Source of the DNA: Chitinophaga sp. 180180018-3
Lineage (GTDB): Bacteria > Bacteroidota > Bacteroidia > Chitinophagales > Chitinophagaceae
DNA: 64,000 nucleotides
NCBI RefSeq assembly: GCF_037893185.1
Contig: NZ_CP140772.1
Span: forward strand, 5,766,001 to 5,830,000
Reading direction: 5' to 3'
Shown here one piece after another: positions 53,273 through 61,826 of this stretch. The translations under genes were made by a program, and so were the position numbers. The notes under the pieces were generated by a model. That model saw nothing but the letters and a program-made list of their open reading frames with translations. It was not told the origin of the DNA and did not search any database. The stretch's first letter is position 1; every line of letters begins with the position of its first letter.

Positions 53273-56200
53273 TCAAAACTCAGCATTCAAACCAAAAATA
53301 AAGGCGCGCGCCTGTGGGTAAGTACCGTAGTCAACTCCCATAGAAGGCCCGTTTGAGGCATCCCGGCTCACTTCCGGATCTATTCCCTTATACTTTGTAA
53401 TGGTGAAGAGGTTCTGCGCTGTTACATACACATTCAGGCGACCGATACCGGCATGTTTCAATAATCCGTTGGCAAACTTGTAGCTCAGCGTGGCTGATTT
53501 AAGGCGCAGGTAGGCGCCGTTTTCCACGAACCGTGACGATACAAGGCTGTTGTTGGTATTGTCTTTCTGCGCTCTGGGAATATCTGTGATATCGCCTGCC
53601 TGTTTCCATCTTCTCAATACTGCAGTGCTTTGATTCTTTGAATCGTACAGGCCTTCCAGCTCTATGCGGGAAGCGTTGAAGATGTCGTTGCCATGTACAC
53701 CCTGGAAGAATACGTTCAGCTCGAAATTCTTATAGCTAACGGTATTCGTTAACGCATATACGAAATCGGGCTGCGCGTTGCCGATCCAGGTGCGGTCGCC
53801 GTCGGATATGCTCTTGCTGCCGTCCAGATCTTTGTACTTCATATCGCCGGTAGCGGGGTCTACTCCTTCTGCGATATAGCCATAGAAGGCGCCCAGCGGA
53901 TGACCTGGTTCTACGCGGATAGCGTTTCCTCTTTCGTAAACACCGCCGTACGACAGTGAAGGTGTGGTGCTGCCGAGACTAAGCACTTTGTTCCGGTTAA
54001 AGGAAATATTACCATTGATATTCCACCTTACAGCCTTATCGATGGCCAGTGCGCCAATGCTCAGTTCCACGCCTTTATTCTCGATGCTGCCAACGTTGTA
54101 ACGCTGCGAGCCATACCCGCTGCTGGGAGGTGTTTGTACAAACACCAGCAGGTCAGTTGTTTTCTTGATATAGGCATCCAGGTTAACGGTGAGCCGGTTG
54201 TTGAGCATACTGGCGTCGATACCCACGTTGCTCTGCGCCGTTTTTTCCCAGGTCAGCCCGTCTTTGGGAAGATTGCTCTGTGTTAAACCTCCGGTGGTGG
54301 TAGGCGCAAAAAGCAGGCGCCAGTCGTAATCACCGATGGCATCATTACCTGTTTTACCCCAGCCGGCACGCAATTTCAGATCTGATACAAATCCTTTGTT
54401 GAAGAAATGTTCATTGGAAATGCGCCATGCACCGGCCACTGAAGGGAACCAGCCATAACGGCCTTCCGGTGTGAAACGGGAAGATCCATCGTAGCGGAGT
54501 GTGGCCGTGAGCAGGTACCTGTCGTCGTAACCATAGTTTACACGTCCGAGGTAAGAACGTTTTGCCCACTGCGACTTCGTAGTACTCTGTGTTTCCCGGA
54601 TGGTAGATCCACCCAGTGTGGGGATCTTATCGCTGCTGTATCCTTTGGCGGCATCATCCGTGAGGTTGTAGTTAGATTCCTGCATGGTATGCCCGATCAT
54701 GGCATTCAGGTTATGTTTGCCGAACAGTTTGGTATAATTGAGGGTATTTTCCCATAACCACACGAAACGCTCTACCGACTGCGACTTACCATACCCTTTC
54801 TTTTCATTTCTTCCGAAATCAGTAGAAAAAGGATCCAGGAAATAATCGTAGCGGTATCCTTCAGATTCCACGCCCAGGTTAGAACGGAAATGCAGTTCGG
54901 GGATAATGGTAAAATCTGCGCTAACGTTACCCAGGAAGCGGTTGTTGATAGCTTTTTGTTTAGGTGCAAAAGCATAGGCAATTGGGTTCTGCCAGCTCTT
55001 CTGGTTAGGGTTGGCGGTATAGCTGCCATCTGGATTGTAGATGCCGATGGTAGGTGGGGAAGTCAGTGCTGCGAGAATGGTTCCGCCTTTAGCCACACCA
55101 TTGTTATCAGGCACATCCACATAAACCGAGCGGTTGAACGAAAGGTTCGAAGCCAGTGTGAGCCAGTCTTTCACCCGGTTGTCGATATTAGCCCGTACAG
55201 AATAACGATCGTAATCAGCCGGCGCCACCACACCTTTCTGTTTCTGGTAGCCACCGGATACATAATAGTGTCCTTTATCCGTTCCACCAGATACGCCTAC
55301 CTGGATGTTCTGTTCCCTTCCGGTTTTGAAAGTTTCTTTCTGCCAGTCGGTGTTTGCAGTACCATCGGCCGTAAAGCCCATCTCTTTCATCAGGTCTTTG
55401 TACTGATCTACATTCAGCACATTTATCTTCTTTGCAAAATCAGACATACCGGTATAGGCATTCACAAATACTTTCGACTGGTTAGTACCTTTCTTAGTAG
55501 TGACCAGCACCACACCATTCGCACCACTTGCCCCGTAAATGGCAGCAGAGGAAGCATCCTTCAGTACGGAATAGCTTTCTATATCAGCAGGGTTCAGGAA
55601 ATCGATATTCTGTACAATCACACCATCTACCACATACAGCGGATCATTGCTGGCGTTCAGCGAGGTATTACCGCGGATGCTTACAGACATGGCAGCGCCG
55701 GGTTTACCGCTCGGTGCTGTTACGACCACGCCGGCAGCCTGGCCCTGTAAGCCGGCAGCAGCGCTCACGATAGGCCTGTTTTCGAAAGCATCGGATCTTA
55801 CGACGGACACTGCGCCGGTAATATCTTTCTTACGCTGGGTACCATATCCCACCACCACTACTTCATTCAGCCGGCTATTTTCGGCAGCCAGCTTTATGCT
55901 GATATTCACCTGGTCTCCTACCGATACTTCCTGTTGCTGATAACCGATAAAAGAAATCACCAGTACCGCCTGTTTATCCGGCACAGACATGGTAAAGCGG
56001 CCATCCACACCGGTAGTAGTTCCCACACTACTCCCCTTGATGCGAACGGTAGCGCCGGGAACCGGATCGCCGTTTTCGGCCAGTACCCGGCCGGTGATGA
56101 CAATATCTTTACGGCTCTGATCCGCAGGCGCCTGGTACAGCAGTATCTGCTGGTTATCGATCACCTTAAAATCGATACCCATCGGCTTCAGTACATCATT

Positions 56201-56488
56201 GAAGAACTCTTTCAGCTGCCTGGCTTCGAGCTGACAGGATATTTTCTGGTTTACATCCACCATATCGCTGCTATAGGTAAAGCTCACGCCTGTCTGCACC
56301 CTGATCTGGTTCAGCAGTTTCCGCACGGACATTTGTTCCGCGGAAAGGGAAATCGGTTTTTCCAGCACCGATTGCGAGTTAACCTTGTTAGCATACAGCG
56401 AGAGTGAAAAAGCAGCAGCTAGCATTAGTTGGATGGCTGTTAATCTCATAACGTAGTAGATTGCGGCAGCAAATCGCTTTTTTTTCAT
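53273..56488 (-). CDS. SusC/RagA-type TonB-linked transporter with STN domain
   Basis: 1071 aa. Leader, then an STN domain (residues about 45-115, LSAEQMSVRKLLNQIRVQTGV), CarboxypepD_reg (about 130-205, ITGRVLAENGDPVPGATVRI), joining motif VVVGYGTQRKKDITGAVSVV, TonB plug with DPLYVVDGVIVQ and IESYSVLKDASSAAIYGASG, and a barrel ending RAFIFGLNAEF. The STN domain is the usual partner of FecR, which is encoded 120 bases upstream, so ligand sensing through FecR is expected. TAACCG and CGGTTA at 56540-56559 form a small inverted repeat in its leader. Confidence 0.95.
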   Translation of the reverse strand: MKKKRFAAAIYYVMRLTAIQLMLAAAFSLSLYANKVNSQSVLEKPISLSAEQMSVRKLLNQIRVQTGVSFTYSSDMVDVNQKISCQLEARQLKEFFNDVLKPMGIDFKVIDNQQILLYQAPADQSRKDIVITGRVLAENGDPVPGATVRIKGSSVGTTTGVDGRFTMSVPDKQAVLVISFIGYQQQEVSVGDQVNISIKLAAENSRLNEVVVVGYGTQRKKDITGAVSVVRSDAFENRPIVSAAAGLQGQAAGVVVTAPSGKPGAAMSVSIRGNTSLNASNDPLYVVDGVIVQNIDFLNPADIESYSVLKDASSAAIYGASGANGVVLVTTKKGTNQSKVFVNAYTGMSDFAKKINVLNVDQYKDLMKEMGFTADGTANTDWQKETFKTGREQNIQVGVSGGTDKGHYYVSGGYQKQKGVVAPADYDRYSVRANIDNRVKDWLTLASNLSFNRSVYVDVPDNNGVAKGGTILAALTSPPTIGIYNPDGSYTANPNQKSWQNPIAYAFAPKQKAINNRFLGNVSADFTIIPELHFRSNLGVESEGYRYDYFLDPFSTDFGRNEKKGYGKSQSVERFVWLWENTLNYTKLFGKHNLNAMIGHTMQESNYNLTDDAAKGYSSDKIPTLGGSTIRETQSTTKSQWAKRSYLGRVNYGYDDRYLLTATLRYDGSSRFTPEGRYGWFPSVAGAWRISNEHFFNKGFVSDLKLRAGWGKTGNDAIGDYDWRLLFAPTTTGGLTQSNLPKDGLTWEKTAQSNVGIDASMLNNRLTVNLDAYIKKTTDLLVFVQTPPSSGYGSQRYNVGSIENKGVELSIGALAIDKAVRWNINGNISFNRNKVLSLGSTTPSLSYGGVYERGNAIRVEPGHPLGAFYGYIAEGVDPATGDMKYKDLDGSKSISDGDRTWIGNAQPDFVYALTNTVSYKNFELNVFFQGVHGNDIFNASRIELEGLYDSKNQSTAVLRRWKQAGDITDIPRAQKDNTNNSLVSSRFVENGAYLRLKSATLSYKFANGLLKHAGIGRLNVYVTAQNLFTITKYKGIDPEVSRDASNGPSMGVDYGTYPQARAFIFGLNAEF

Positions 56489-56564
56489 AACTTGTGTGGC
56501 TTTGTTTTCGTTAATGTTAGATTACGGACATAGGGCACCTTAACCGCTGCAAACGGTTATTTTC

Positions 56565-56598
56565 AAAAACTGGTAATGCGCTATCATTACCAGTTTTT
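56565..56598 (-). terminator. Terminator between FecR and SusC genes
   Basis: AAAAACTGGTAATG (56565-56578) and CATTACCAGTTTTT (56585-56598) form a perfect 14-bp stem with a 6-base loop. On the minus strand it follows the FecR stop by about 10 bases and ends in TTTTT, so FecR and the SusC operon are largely separate transcripts. Confidence 0.8.
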
Positions 56599-56608
56599 TA
56601 GCTACAGG

Positions 56609-57634
56609 CTAGTAGCTGTTCTTTATATATATTGTTGTTCCCTTCACTTCGTAGGAGGCCTGAATAGACTGACAAATAATATCCAGCTTCCCGTATAGAT
56701 TTTGTTTGGTTATATCTCCTGTAAAATGACGTTTTCTGAGTTGTTCATTATCCGTTTCAATGGTAATGGCATATGTTTCTTCCAATGCGTGCAGTACATC
56801 TTCCAGTGGTGCTTCTTCGTAAGCAAATGAAACTGTTCTGGCGACTTCCACCGGCTTTGGATCATCGACCAGTGAAGTAGTAAACTGATTATTCTCTGTT
56901 TTATAGGTCACCTTTTGATTAGGTGTAATAATAATGCCTCCGGCAGATGGGATAAAGGCGGCGGTGTCTTTCTTCCTGTGCTCATACACCGACACCTTTC
57001 CTGTAACCACCGCTACTTCTACCTTATGATGCTCTTTATCATGACTCACCTGAAAGCTGGTACCCAGCACTTCTGCCAGCACGCCCTCGCTGGTGTGGAC
57101 GATAAAGTGCCGGCTGGCATCCGGCGCCACCTCGAAAAACGCATTGCCAGACAGGAATACATCCCGGGTATTTTTCCTGAAAACGGGCGGATAATACACC
57201 TGGCTTCCTGGTTCCAGCGTCACAATAGAGCCATCGGCCAACGCCACATGCTGGTTTTTATCGCTTTCATTGTATTCGTATACATATTCTGCCGGTACCT
57301 GCTCTTCGGTAAACATCTCCTTCCGGGGTGCTGCTCCGCGGCGTACCAGCCAGTAGGCCCCCAAAGCCGCCACCACGGCCAGGCATCCTGCCAGCGCGAG
57401 GCGATAAATACGTACTGGCCGCATTTTCACCACGGGCGCCTCTTCCTGTGCCGCCGTAGCTGCCACATTTGCCCAGATCCGGCTTTCTATCTGCTGCTTC
57501 TCCTCATCGGAAATGCTGATCTCACTCTCCTCTATGAAAGACCTGTACCAGGCCAATACCAGCTTTTCTTCCTGTGGTGTACATCGACCCAAAAGGTATT
57601 TCTCCAGCAGGTCGTCGAATTCATATTGGCTCAT
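56609..57634 (-). CDS. FecR-type anti-sigma factor with DUF4974 domain
   Basis: 341 aa. A cytosolic N-terminal domain (residues 1-70; FDDLLEKYLLGRCTPQEEKLVLAWY is the sigma-binding part), one membrane helix (about 77-97), a FecR domain (about 120-225, NQHVALADGSIVTLEPGSQVYYP and HFIVHTSEGVLAEVLGTSFQV) and a C-terminal DUF4974 domain (about 265-340, VSFAYEEAPLEDVLHALEETY), which contacts the STN domain of the cognate SusC. In most Bacteroidota the ECF sigma gene lies directly upstream; none is found here. It should respond to substrate occupancy of the SusC at 53273. Confidence 0.93.
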   Translation of the reverse strand: MSQYEFDDLLEKYLLGRCTPQEEKLVLAWYRSFIEESEISISDEEKQQIESRIWANVAATAAQEEAPVVKMRPVRIYRLALAGCLAVVAALGAYWLVRRGAAPRKEMFTEEQVPAEYVYEYNESDKNQHVALADGSIVTLEPGSQVYYPPVFRKNTRDVFLSGNAFFEVAPDASRHFIVHTSEGVLAEVLGTSFQVSHDKEHHKVEVAVVTGKVSVYEHRKKDTAAFIPSAGGIIITPNQKVTYKTENNQFTTSLVDDPKPVEVARTVSFAYEEAPLEDVLHALEETYAITIETDNEQLRKRHFTGDITKQNLYGKLDIICQSIQASYEVKGTTIYIKNSY

Positions 57635-57816
57635 GGAATCAGTTTATCTGATTATATTGACGCAGAGATGGAAGGAACCCCTAAAGGGATTTTAACTTTT
57701 TTTTAGAAAAAAATTGGGTATATGAGTATGGCAGCCAACTCACGCTTAATATGCATTCGGTTCTGCCATTGATGATAATGTTCTTTTGCAAAAATGCAGG
57801 GCCAGCAGGGGTATAC

Positions 57817-57850
57817 AAATTATTCGCCGCAAATTTGCGGCGAATAATTT
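57817..57850. promoter_or_regulatory. Perfect 34-bp palindrome upstream of fecR
   Basis: AAATTATTCGCCGCAAA and TTTGCGGCGAATAATTT are adjacent exact reverse complements with no spacer. It lies about 180 bases before the FecR start and 60 bases from the GH31 terminator. It could be an operator for a dimeric regulator or a second terminator (CTCTTTTTGCC follows it on the plus strand). The surrounding 57635-57904 stretch has no supported gene. Confidence 0.6.
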
Positions 57851-57904
57851 CTCTTTTTGCCGCAGAAACAATACGTAACCATTGAAAGACCATCGTTTGC
57901 CTGT

Positions 57905-57945
57905 CAAAAAAAACGCCGTCTCAAAGGTACTTTGAGACGGCGTTT
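57905..57945 (-). terminator. Strong Rho-independent terminator of the GH31 operon
   Basis: AAACGCCGTCTCAAAG (57911-57926) and CTTTGAGACGGCGTTT (57930-57945) form a perfect 16-bp stem with a 3-base loop. On the minus strand the stem ends in eight T residues. It starts 22 bases after the GH31 stop. Confidence 0.93.
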
Positions 57946-57966
57946 ATAAGATGACCCTGCCAGTTC

Positions 57967-60120
57967 TTATCTCCCCATAAATTTCCACGCCATATTCTTA
58001 TACTGTACTTTCAACCCATACTTATTGTCGGTGGTCACCTTTCCAATCCATTTGCCCTTCGCATCTTTCTTCGCAGCAAACTGGTAAGTCATATACTTTC
58101 CCTGCTGATATGCATAGGTTTCCCCATCATCGTCATACACCTGCGAGTTGCTTTCTGCGTCCCCGTAATGGCGAAGTTCCAGTGGCAGGGTTTCGCTCTG
58201 TACGGGTGTATGCAACACAGGCGGCACCATAGGTATAATACCACCATCCTTTACATATAAAGGGATGTGATCCAGGCCTGGCGTGATTTCTATCACTTCG
58301 CCATTACCCACATACTGGCCGGTGTAAAAATCGTACCATTTGCCGCGGGGCAACACTACTTTTCTTTTCGTTTCCCCGGCAAACATAGGCGCCACCAACA
58401 GATAATCGCCCAGCATGAACTGGTCTTTGATGTCTTTACGAAGCGCTGTCCGGTACGGGTTTTCAGTGGCATCCAGCTTGCCTTCTTCCGTGGTATACTG
58501 AAAAGTAAAACCCTCTTCCAGGTTCATAGCTCTCACAGGAGGCTTACCTTCCAGGTAGTACTGCGAAAAAGTGGTATAGATATAAGGGAACAGTTGCATT
58601 CTCAGCAGCGCAACATCCTTTACCTGTTTTTCAACTTCCGGAAAGCTCCAGGGTTTGGTGCCATCGGCCCAGGCATTGAGCATTGCCATGGGAGAAAAAC
58701 AGGCCGACTGCATACGCCGCAGCCATTCTTCTGCAGTTTTGGAAGCTCTTACCTCCGGCGTCCACAACACGCCAATAAAGCTACTGTTACACAAAGCTGT
58801 GATAAAATCCCGGTGATTATAGTAGTCATTGTATATGACATACGGGAACGAGGATGCACCGGCATTGGAAGCGCGCACCAGACCATAAGTTCGCTGGCCT
58901 TTCTCCCGGAACCATTCCGTGGTCATCCGTTGCATCAGCAGTCCATATACCTGACGCATCTGCTCAGCATCCGCGCCTGATGGAAAGGTAGCAACATCCG
59001 GCCATAGCCAGTTATCAACGCCATCCACTTCATCAATTTTGTAGCCGGAGACACCAATATCGAGATGCTGCGTACGGAAAAGATTTTTAAACAGCTGTCT
59101 TGCCTGTGGCAGCGTGAAGTCGGGCACCAGGCCGTTCCATACGGTATGTGAACCCGACAGGAGCTTTACACTGTCATAAAGTGCTGAAGCAGGCGAGAGG
59201 TAAGGGTTCAGCCAGAGGTTGAGGTGAATACCTTTCTCCCGCATCTCTTTCACGAAACCAGCCGGATCGGGAAATCTGGATTTATCCCATTCGAAGGTGC
59301 AGGGATACGCTTTGCTCTGCCAGCCAGGTTCCAGGCCAATGAAGTCGAGCGGGAAACCATGTTCTCTGAATGCAACTGCTTCTGCTTTTACCTGTTCGGC
59401 CGTATATAACGTAGGTGTGCGTTGCGTAAAGCCTAATCCCCATTTCGGAGGTAACACGCCGCCACCATTGAACAGATTATAGCGCTGTACTACTTCCATC
59501 GGGGTTTTGCCGGCAAAAACATACACTTCCGTGCCTGCTGCAGGCACCAGCATTTCCACGGCGTCTGAATAAGGTTGTGCGCTCCATCCCGGATCTGTAT
59601 TGCGGTCATATACCTTCGGAGGATGCTGACTGTCTTTACGTACAGCCGTTCCCGTATACACATCGATGTAACGTGCGCTGTTAATCAGTACACCATATCC
59701 TTTGCTGGAAATATAGAAGGGAACCGGCGCATGCGTCCGGCCGTTGTCTGTTCCACCATAGTGATCCATATGCAGATGCAGTACCTGTCCTCTCCGGTTG
59801 ACGGTTTTAAATTGAAGACCTAACCCGTATATCTGCTCATCCTCCTGTAAAGGAAACCGGAGATGAACCTTTCCTGCTGCGGACGCCGCAAAACAATCAG
59901 CCGGGGAGAACGGGAAGTCCCGTTCTCCTAATTGTTGCAATGCTTCTTTCCGTGGCTGGATGCCGGCAGTTCCCAGCAGGTCTATCTTCTCCGGATTCCC
60001 TACAACGGCTTTCCATACTCCGGGTGCCACCGGTTCCCAATGTAACGCTAACTGTTGCGCCTGTACGAAATATCCTGCCAGGAGGATATAGATGAAACAT
60101 ATCACTGATCTCATTATCAA
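57967..60120 (-). CDS. GH31-family glycoside hydrolase (alpha-glucosidase/xylosidase type)
   Basis: 717 aa, signal peptide MIMRSVICFIYILLAGYFVQA-QQ. The N-terminal beta-sandwich (EQIYGLGLQFKTVNRRGQ) and the barrel (LPPKWGLGFTQRT, FPLDFIGLEPGWQ, GIHLNLWLNPYLSP) are typical of GH31. The nucleophile Asp363 lies in YKIDEVDG. The region of the acid/base residue reads LWTPEVRASKTAEEWLRRMQ, not the common WxGDN, so substrate range may differ from classic alpha-glucosidases. Two C-terminal beta-domains follow (VVLPRGKWYDFYTGQYV). It cleaves alpha-linked glucose or xylose and starts 6 bases after susD, the last gene of this operon. Confidence 0.9.
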   Translation of the reverse strand: MIMRSVICFIYILLAGYFVQAQQLALHWEPVAPGVWKAVVGNPEKIDLLGTAGIQPRKEALQQLGERDFPFSPADCFAASAAGKVHLRFPLQEDEQIYGLGLQFKTVNRRGQVLHLHMDHYGGTDNGRTHAPVPFYISSKGYGVLINSARYIDVYTGTAVRKDSQHPPKVYDRNTDPGWSAQPYSDAVEMLVPAAGTEVYVFAGKTPMEVVQRYNLFNGGGVLPPKWGLGFTQRTPTLYTAEQVKAEAVAFREHGFPLDFIGLEPGWQSKAYPCTFEWDKSRFPDPAGFVKEMREKGIHLNLWLNPYLSPASALYDSVKLLSGSHTVWNGLVPDFTLPQARQLFKNLFRTQHLDIGVSGYKIDEVDGVDNWLWPDVATFPSGADAEQMRQVYGLLMQRMTTEWFREKGQRTYGLVRASNAGASSFPYVIYNDYYNHRDFITALCNSSFIGVLWTPEVRASKTAEEWLRRMQSACFSPMAMLNAWADGTKPWSFPEVEKQVKDVALLRMQLFPYIYTTFSQYYLEGKPPVRAMNLEEGFTFQYTTEEGKLDATENPYRTALRKDIKDQFMLGDYLLVAPMFAGETKRKVVLPRGKWYDFYTGQYVGNGEVIEITPGLDHIPLYVKDGGIIPMVPPVLHTPVQSETLPLELRHYGDAESNSQVYDDDGETYAYQQGKYMTYQFAAKKDAKGKWIGKVTTDNKYGLKVQYKNMAWKFMGR

Positions 60121-60125
60121 GAATT

Positions 60126-61808
60126 TTATTGCAATGGGTCAAAAGCGCCCCCTTCCCATCCCAGGGTCTGTTGCAAGTGGCTGTTTAGCTCCAGGTGAGT
60201 AGTGGGGATAGCGTAAAAGTAATAATTGCTTTTAAAGTTAATAGGAAACACTTTGTCTACCGCTACCAGCGAGTCTTTGAAGTAAATGCTGTAACGCTGG
60301 TCGAGGTTCACGGTATCCCGTATTTTATTAAAGTCCTCCTGTGGTATTTTGAGGGAGATCACCAGCCCGTGCCGCACAGTCCCGTTCAGCGTTCCTTCGA
60401 ACAGTTTTCTCCTTCTCAGATCCCAGTAGCGTTTTCCTTCGTAGGCAAATTCTATCTTCCTTTCCAGCATAATGGCGTCCCGCATTTCAGCGGTGCTCAT
60501 GGCTGCTTTCAGGCCATACATATTACTGCTGCCGGCTATTATACCGGCCCTGTTCCTGATTGCTTTCAGGATATCATATGCCTCATTCGTTTTGCCGGTT
60601 TCATTGGCGCATTCAGCGAGGTTCATCAATACTTCAGCAAAGCGTATCTCAATCCAGTCGGTGCTGCTGTTTTCTGTATAGAAAGGCGTATAACTCACGT
60701 CCACTGCTTTTTTGCAATAGAAACCTGTTTGCGTAAGGCCCTGTGATTCTGCGCCTACATAGTTCCATTGCCTGCGTCCGGATTTTCCGCTCAGCTCCCA
60801 GAGGCAGCCATTGTAGGCAATAGTAGCATTAAAGCGAGGGTCTCTGTTCAGCCAGTAATAAGTGGCATCGTAACCGGCTGCCGGGTCGGTAATGGGCAAC
60901 CCGTTTTTCATAGGAAAGGCCTGTACCATTTCCAATGTAGGATGATTGGCGCCGGTGGCGTTCTGGGCTTCGCTCAGCGGGCGGGTAGCCGCATTCCAGT
61001 TATTCACCCGGTCGGGGTACGCATAACGGCTTACAAACACTACTTCCTTATTCATTTCATTGAACCACATGGTGGCGAAATTATCATACAGCCCAAACCC
61101 ATCCGCTTCCAGCGTTTCCCTGGCCGCTTTGTTGGCGTCATATGCCGTTTGCCATCTTGCCTGGTCATTGGAAGGGTTGAACTGCGGGCTGGCATAATAC
61201 AACAATACCCTTCCTTTTAAAGCCATAGCAGCTCCTTTCGTGATTCTGCCGGCGTCGTTACCGGTCCAGTTATGCGGCAACAGACCAGTGGCTTTATCCA
61301 GGTCGGCTACGATCTGGCTGATGCATTCGGAGGTTTTATTTCTCGATACCAGCAGGTTATCGGTACGCTGCTGCGGCTCCAGCACCAGGGGTACACCTCC
61401 GTAAAGTCTTACCAGTTGAAAGTAACGCCAGGCCCTTAAAAACAAGGCCTGTCCTTTTAGCGGGTCCTTTATTTCCGTACTTAAGGTGCCGCCATCTATC
61501 TCCTTCAACAGGATGTTAATATTTCTGATGGCGTCATAAGGCCATGAATCAATGGAATTGATCGTTAACTGACCATACATGATAGCATCGCCTCCGGGCG
61601 CTTCGTCTGAATTGGCGGCAATATCATTATCCCATCCGGGAAGGTTATCTGCATACAATTTATTTACAAAAGCGGTGGCCAGCCGGGTATCATTCCATAC
61701 GTCGGACTGGTTAACAGCGCTCAGATCTTTTTTCTCCAGTATCTTGCTGCATCCGGTAAAACCAATGAGGAGGATTAGTGTGTATATAGCTGTGTATCTG
61801 TATTTCAT
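60126..61808 (-). CDS. RagB/SusD-family outer-membrane lipoprotein
   Basis: The ATG at 61808 (MKYRYTAIYTLILLIGFTGC, lipobox Cys20) is preferred to one four codons earlier. 560 aa. SusD signatures: LKGQALFLRAWRYFQLVRLYGGVP, GAAMALKGRVLLYYAS, IRFAEVLMNLAECANETGKT, ERKIEFAYEGKRYWDLRRRK and a C-terminus HLQQTLGWEGGAFDPLQ, which departs from the usual NPGY ending. It starts 18 bases after the partner SusC stop. Confidence 0.94.
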   Translation of the reverse strand: MKYRYTAIYTLILLIGFTGCSKILEKKDLSAVNQSDVWNDTRLATAFVNKLYADNLPGWDNDIAANSDEAPGGDAIMYGQLTINSIDSWPYDAIRNINILLKEIDGGTLSTEIKDPLKGQALFLRAWRYFQLVRLYGGVPLVLEPQQRTDNLLVSRNKTSECISQIVADLDKATGLLPHNWTGNDAGRITKGAAMALKGRVLLYYASPQFNPSNDQARWQTAYDANKAARETLEADGFGLYDNFATMWFNEMNKEVVFVSRYAYPDRVNNWNAATRPLSEAQNATGANHPTLEMVQAFPMKNGLPITDPAAGYDATYYWLNRDPRFNATIAYNGCLWELSGKSGRRQWNYVGAESQGLTQTGFYCKKAVDVSYTPFYTENSSTDWIEIRFAEVLMNLAECANETGKTNEAYDILKAIRNRAGIIAGSSNMYGLKAAMSTAEMRDAIMLERKIEFAYEGKRYWDLRRRKLFEGTLNGTVRHGLVISLKIPQEDFNKIRDTVNLDQRYSIYFKDSLVAVDKVFPINFKSNYYFYAIPTTHLELNSHLQQTLGWEGGAFDPLQ

Positions 61809-61826
61809 AACAATTATCATTTCAGG

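Noticed and set aside
57681..57893. 70-aa minus-strand frame upstream of FecR as a sigma factor fragment
   Set aside because: No region 2 or 4 motif is visible; most of it overlaps the palindrome and low-complexity DNA.
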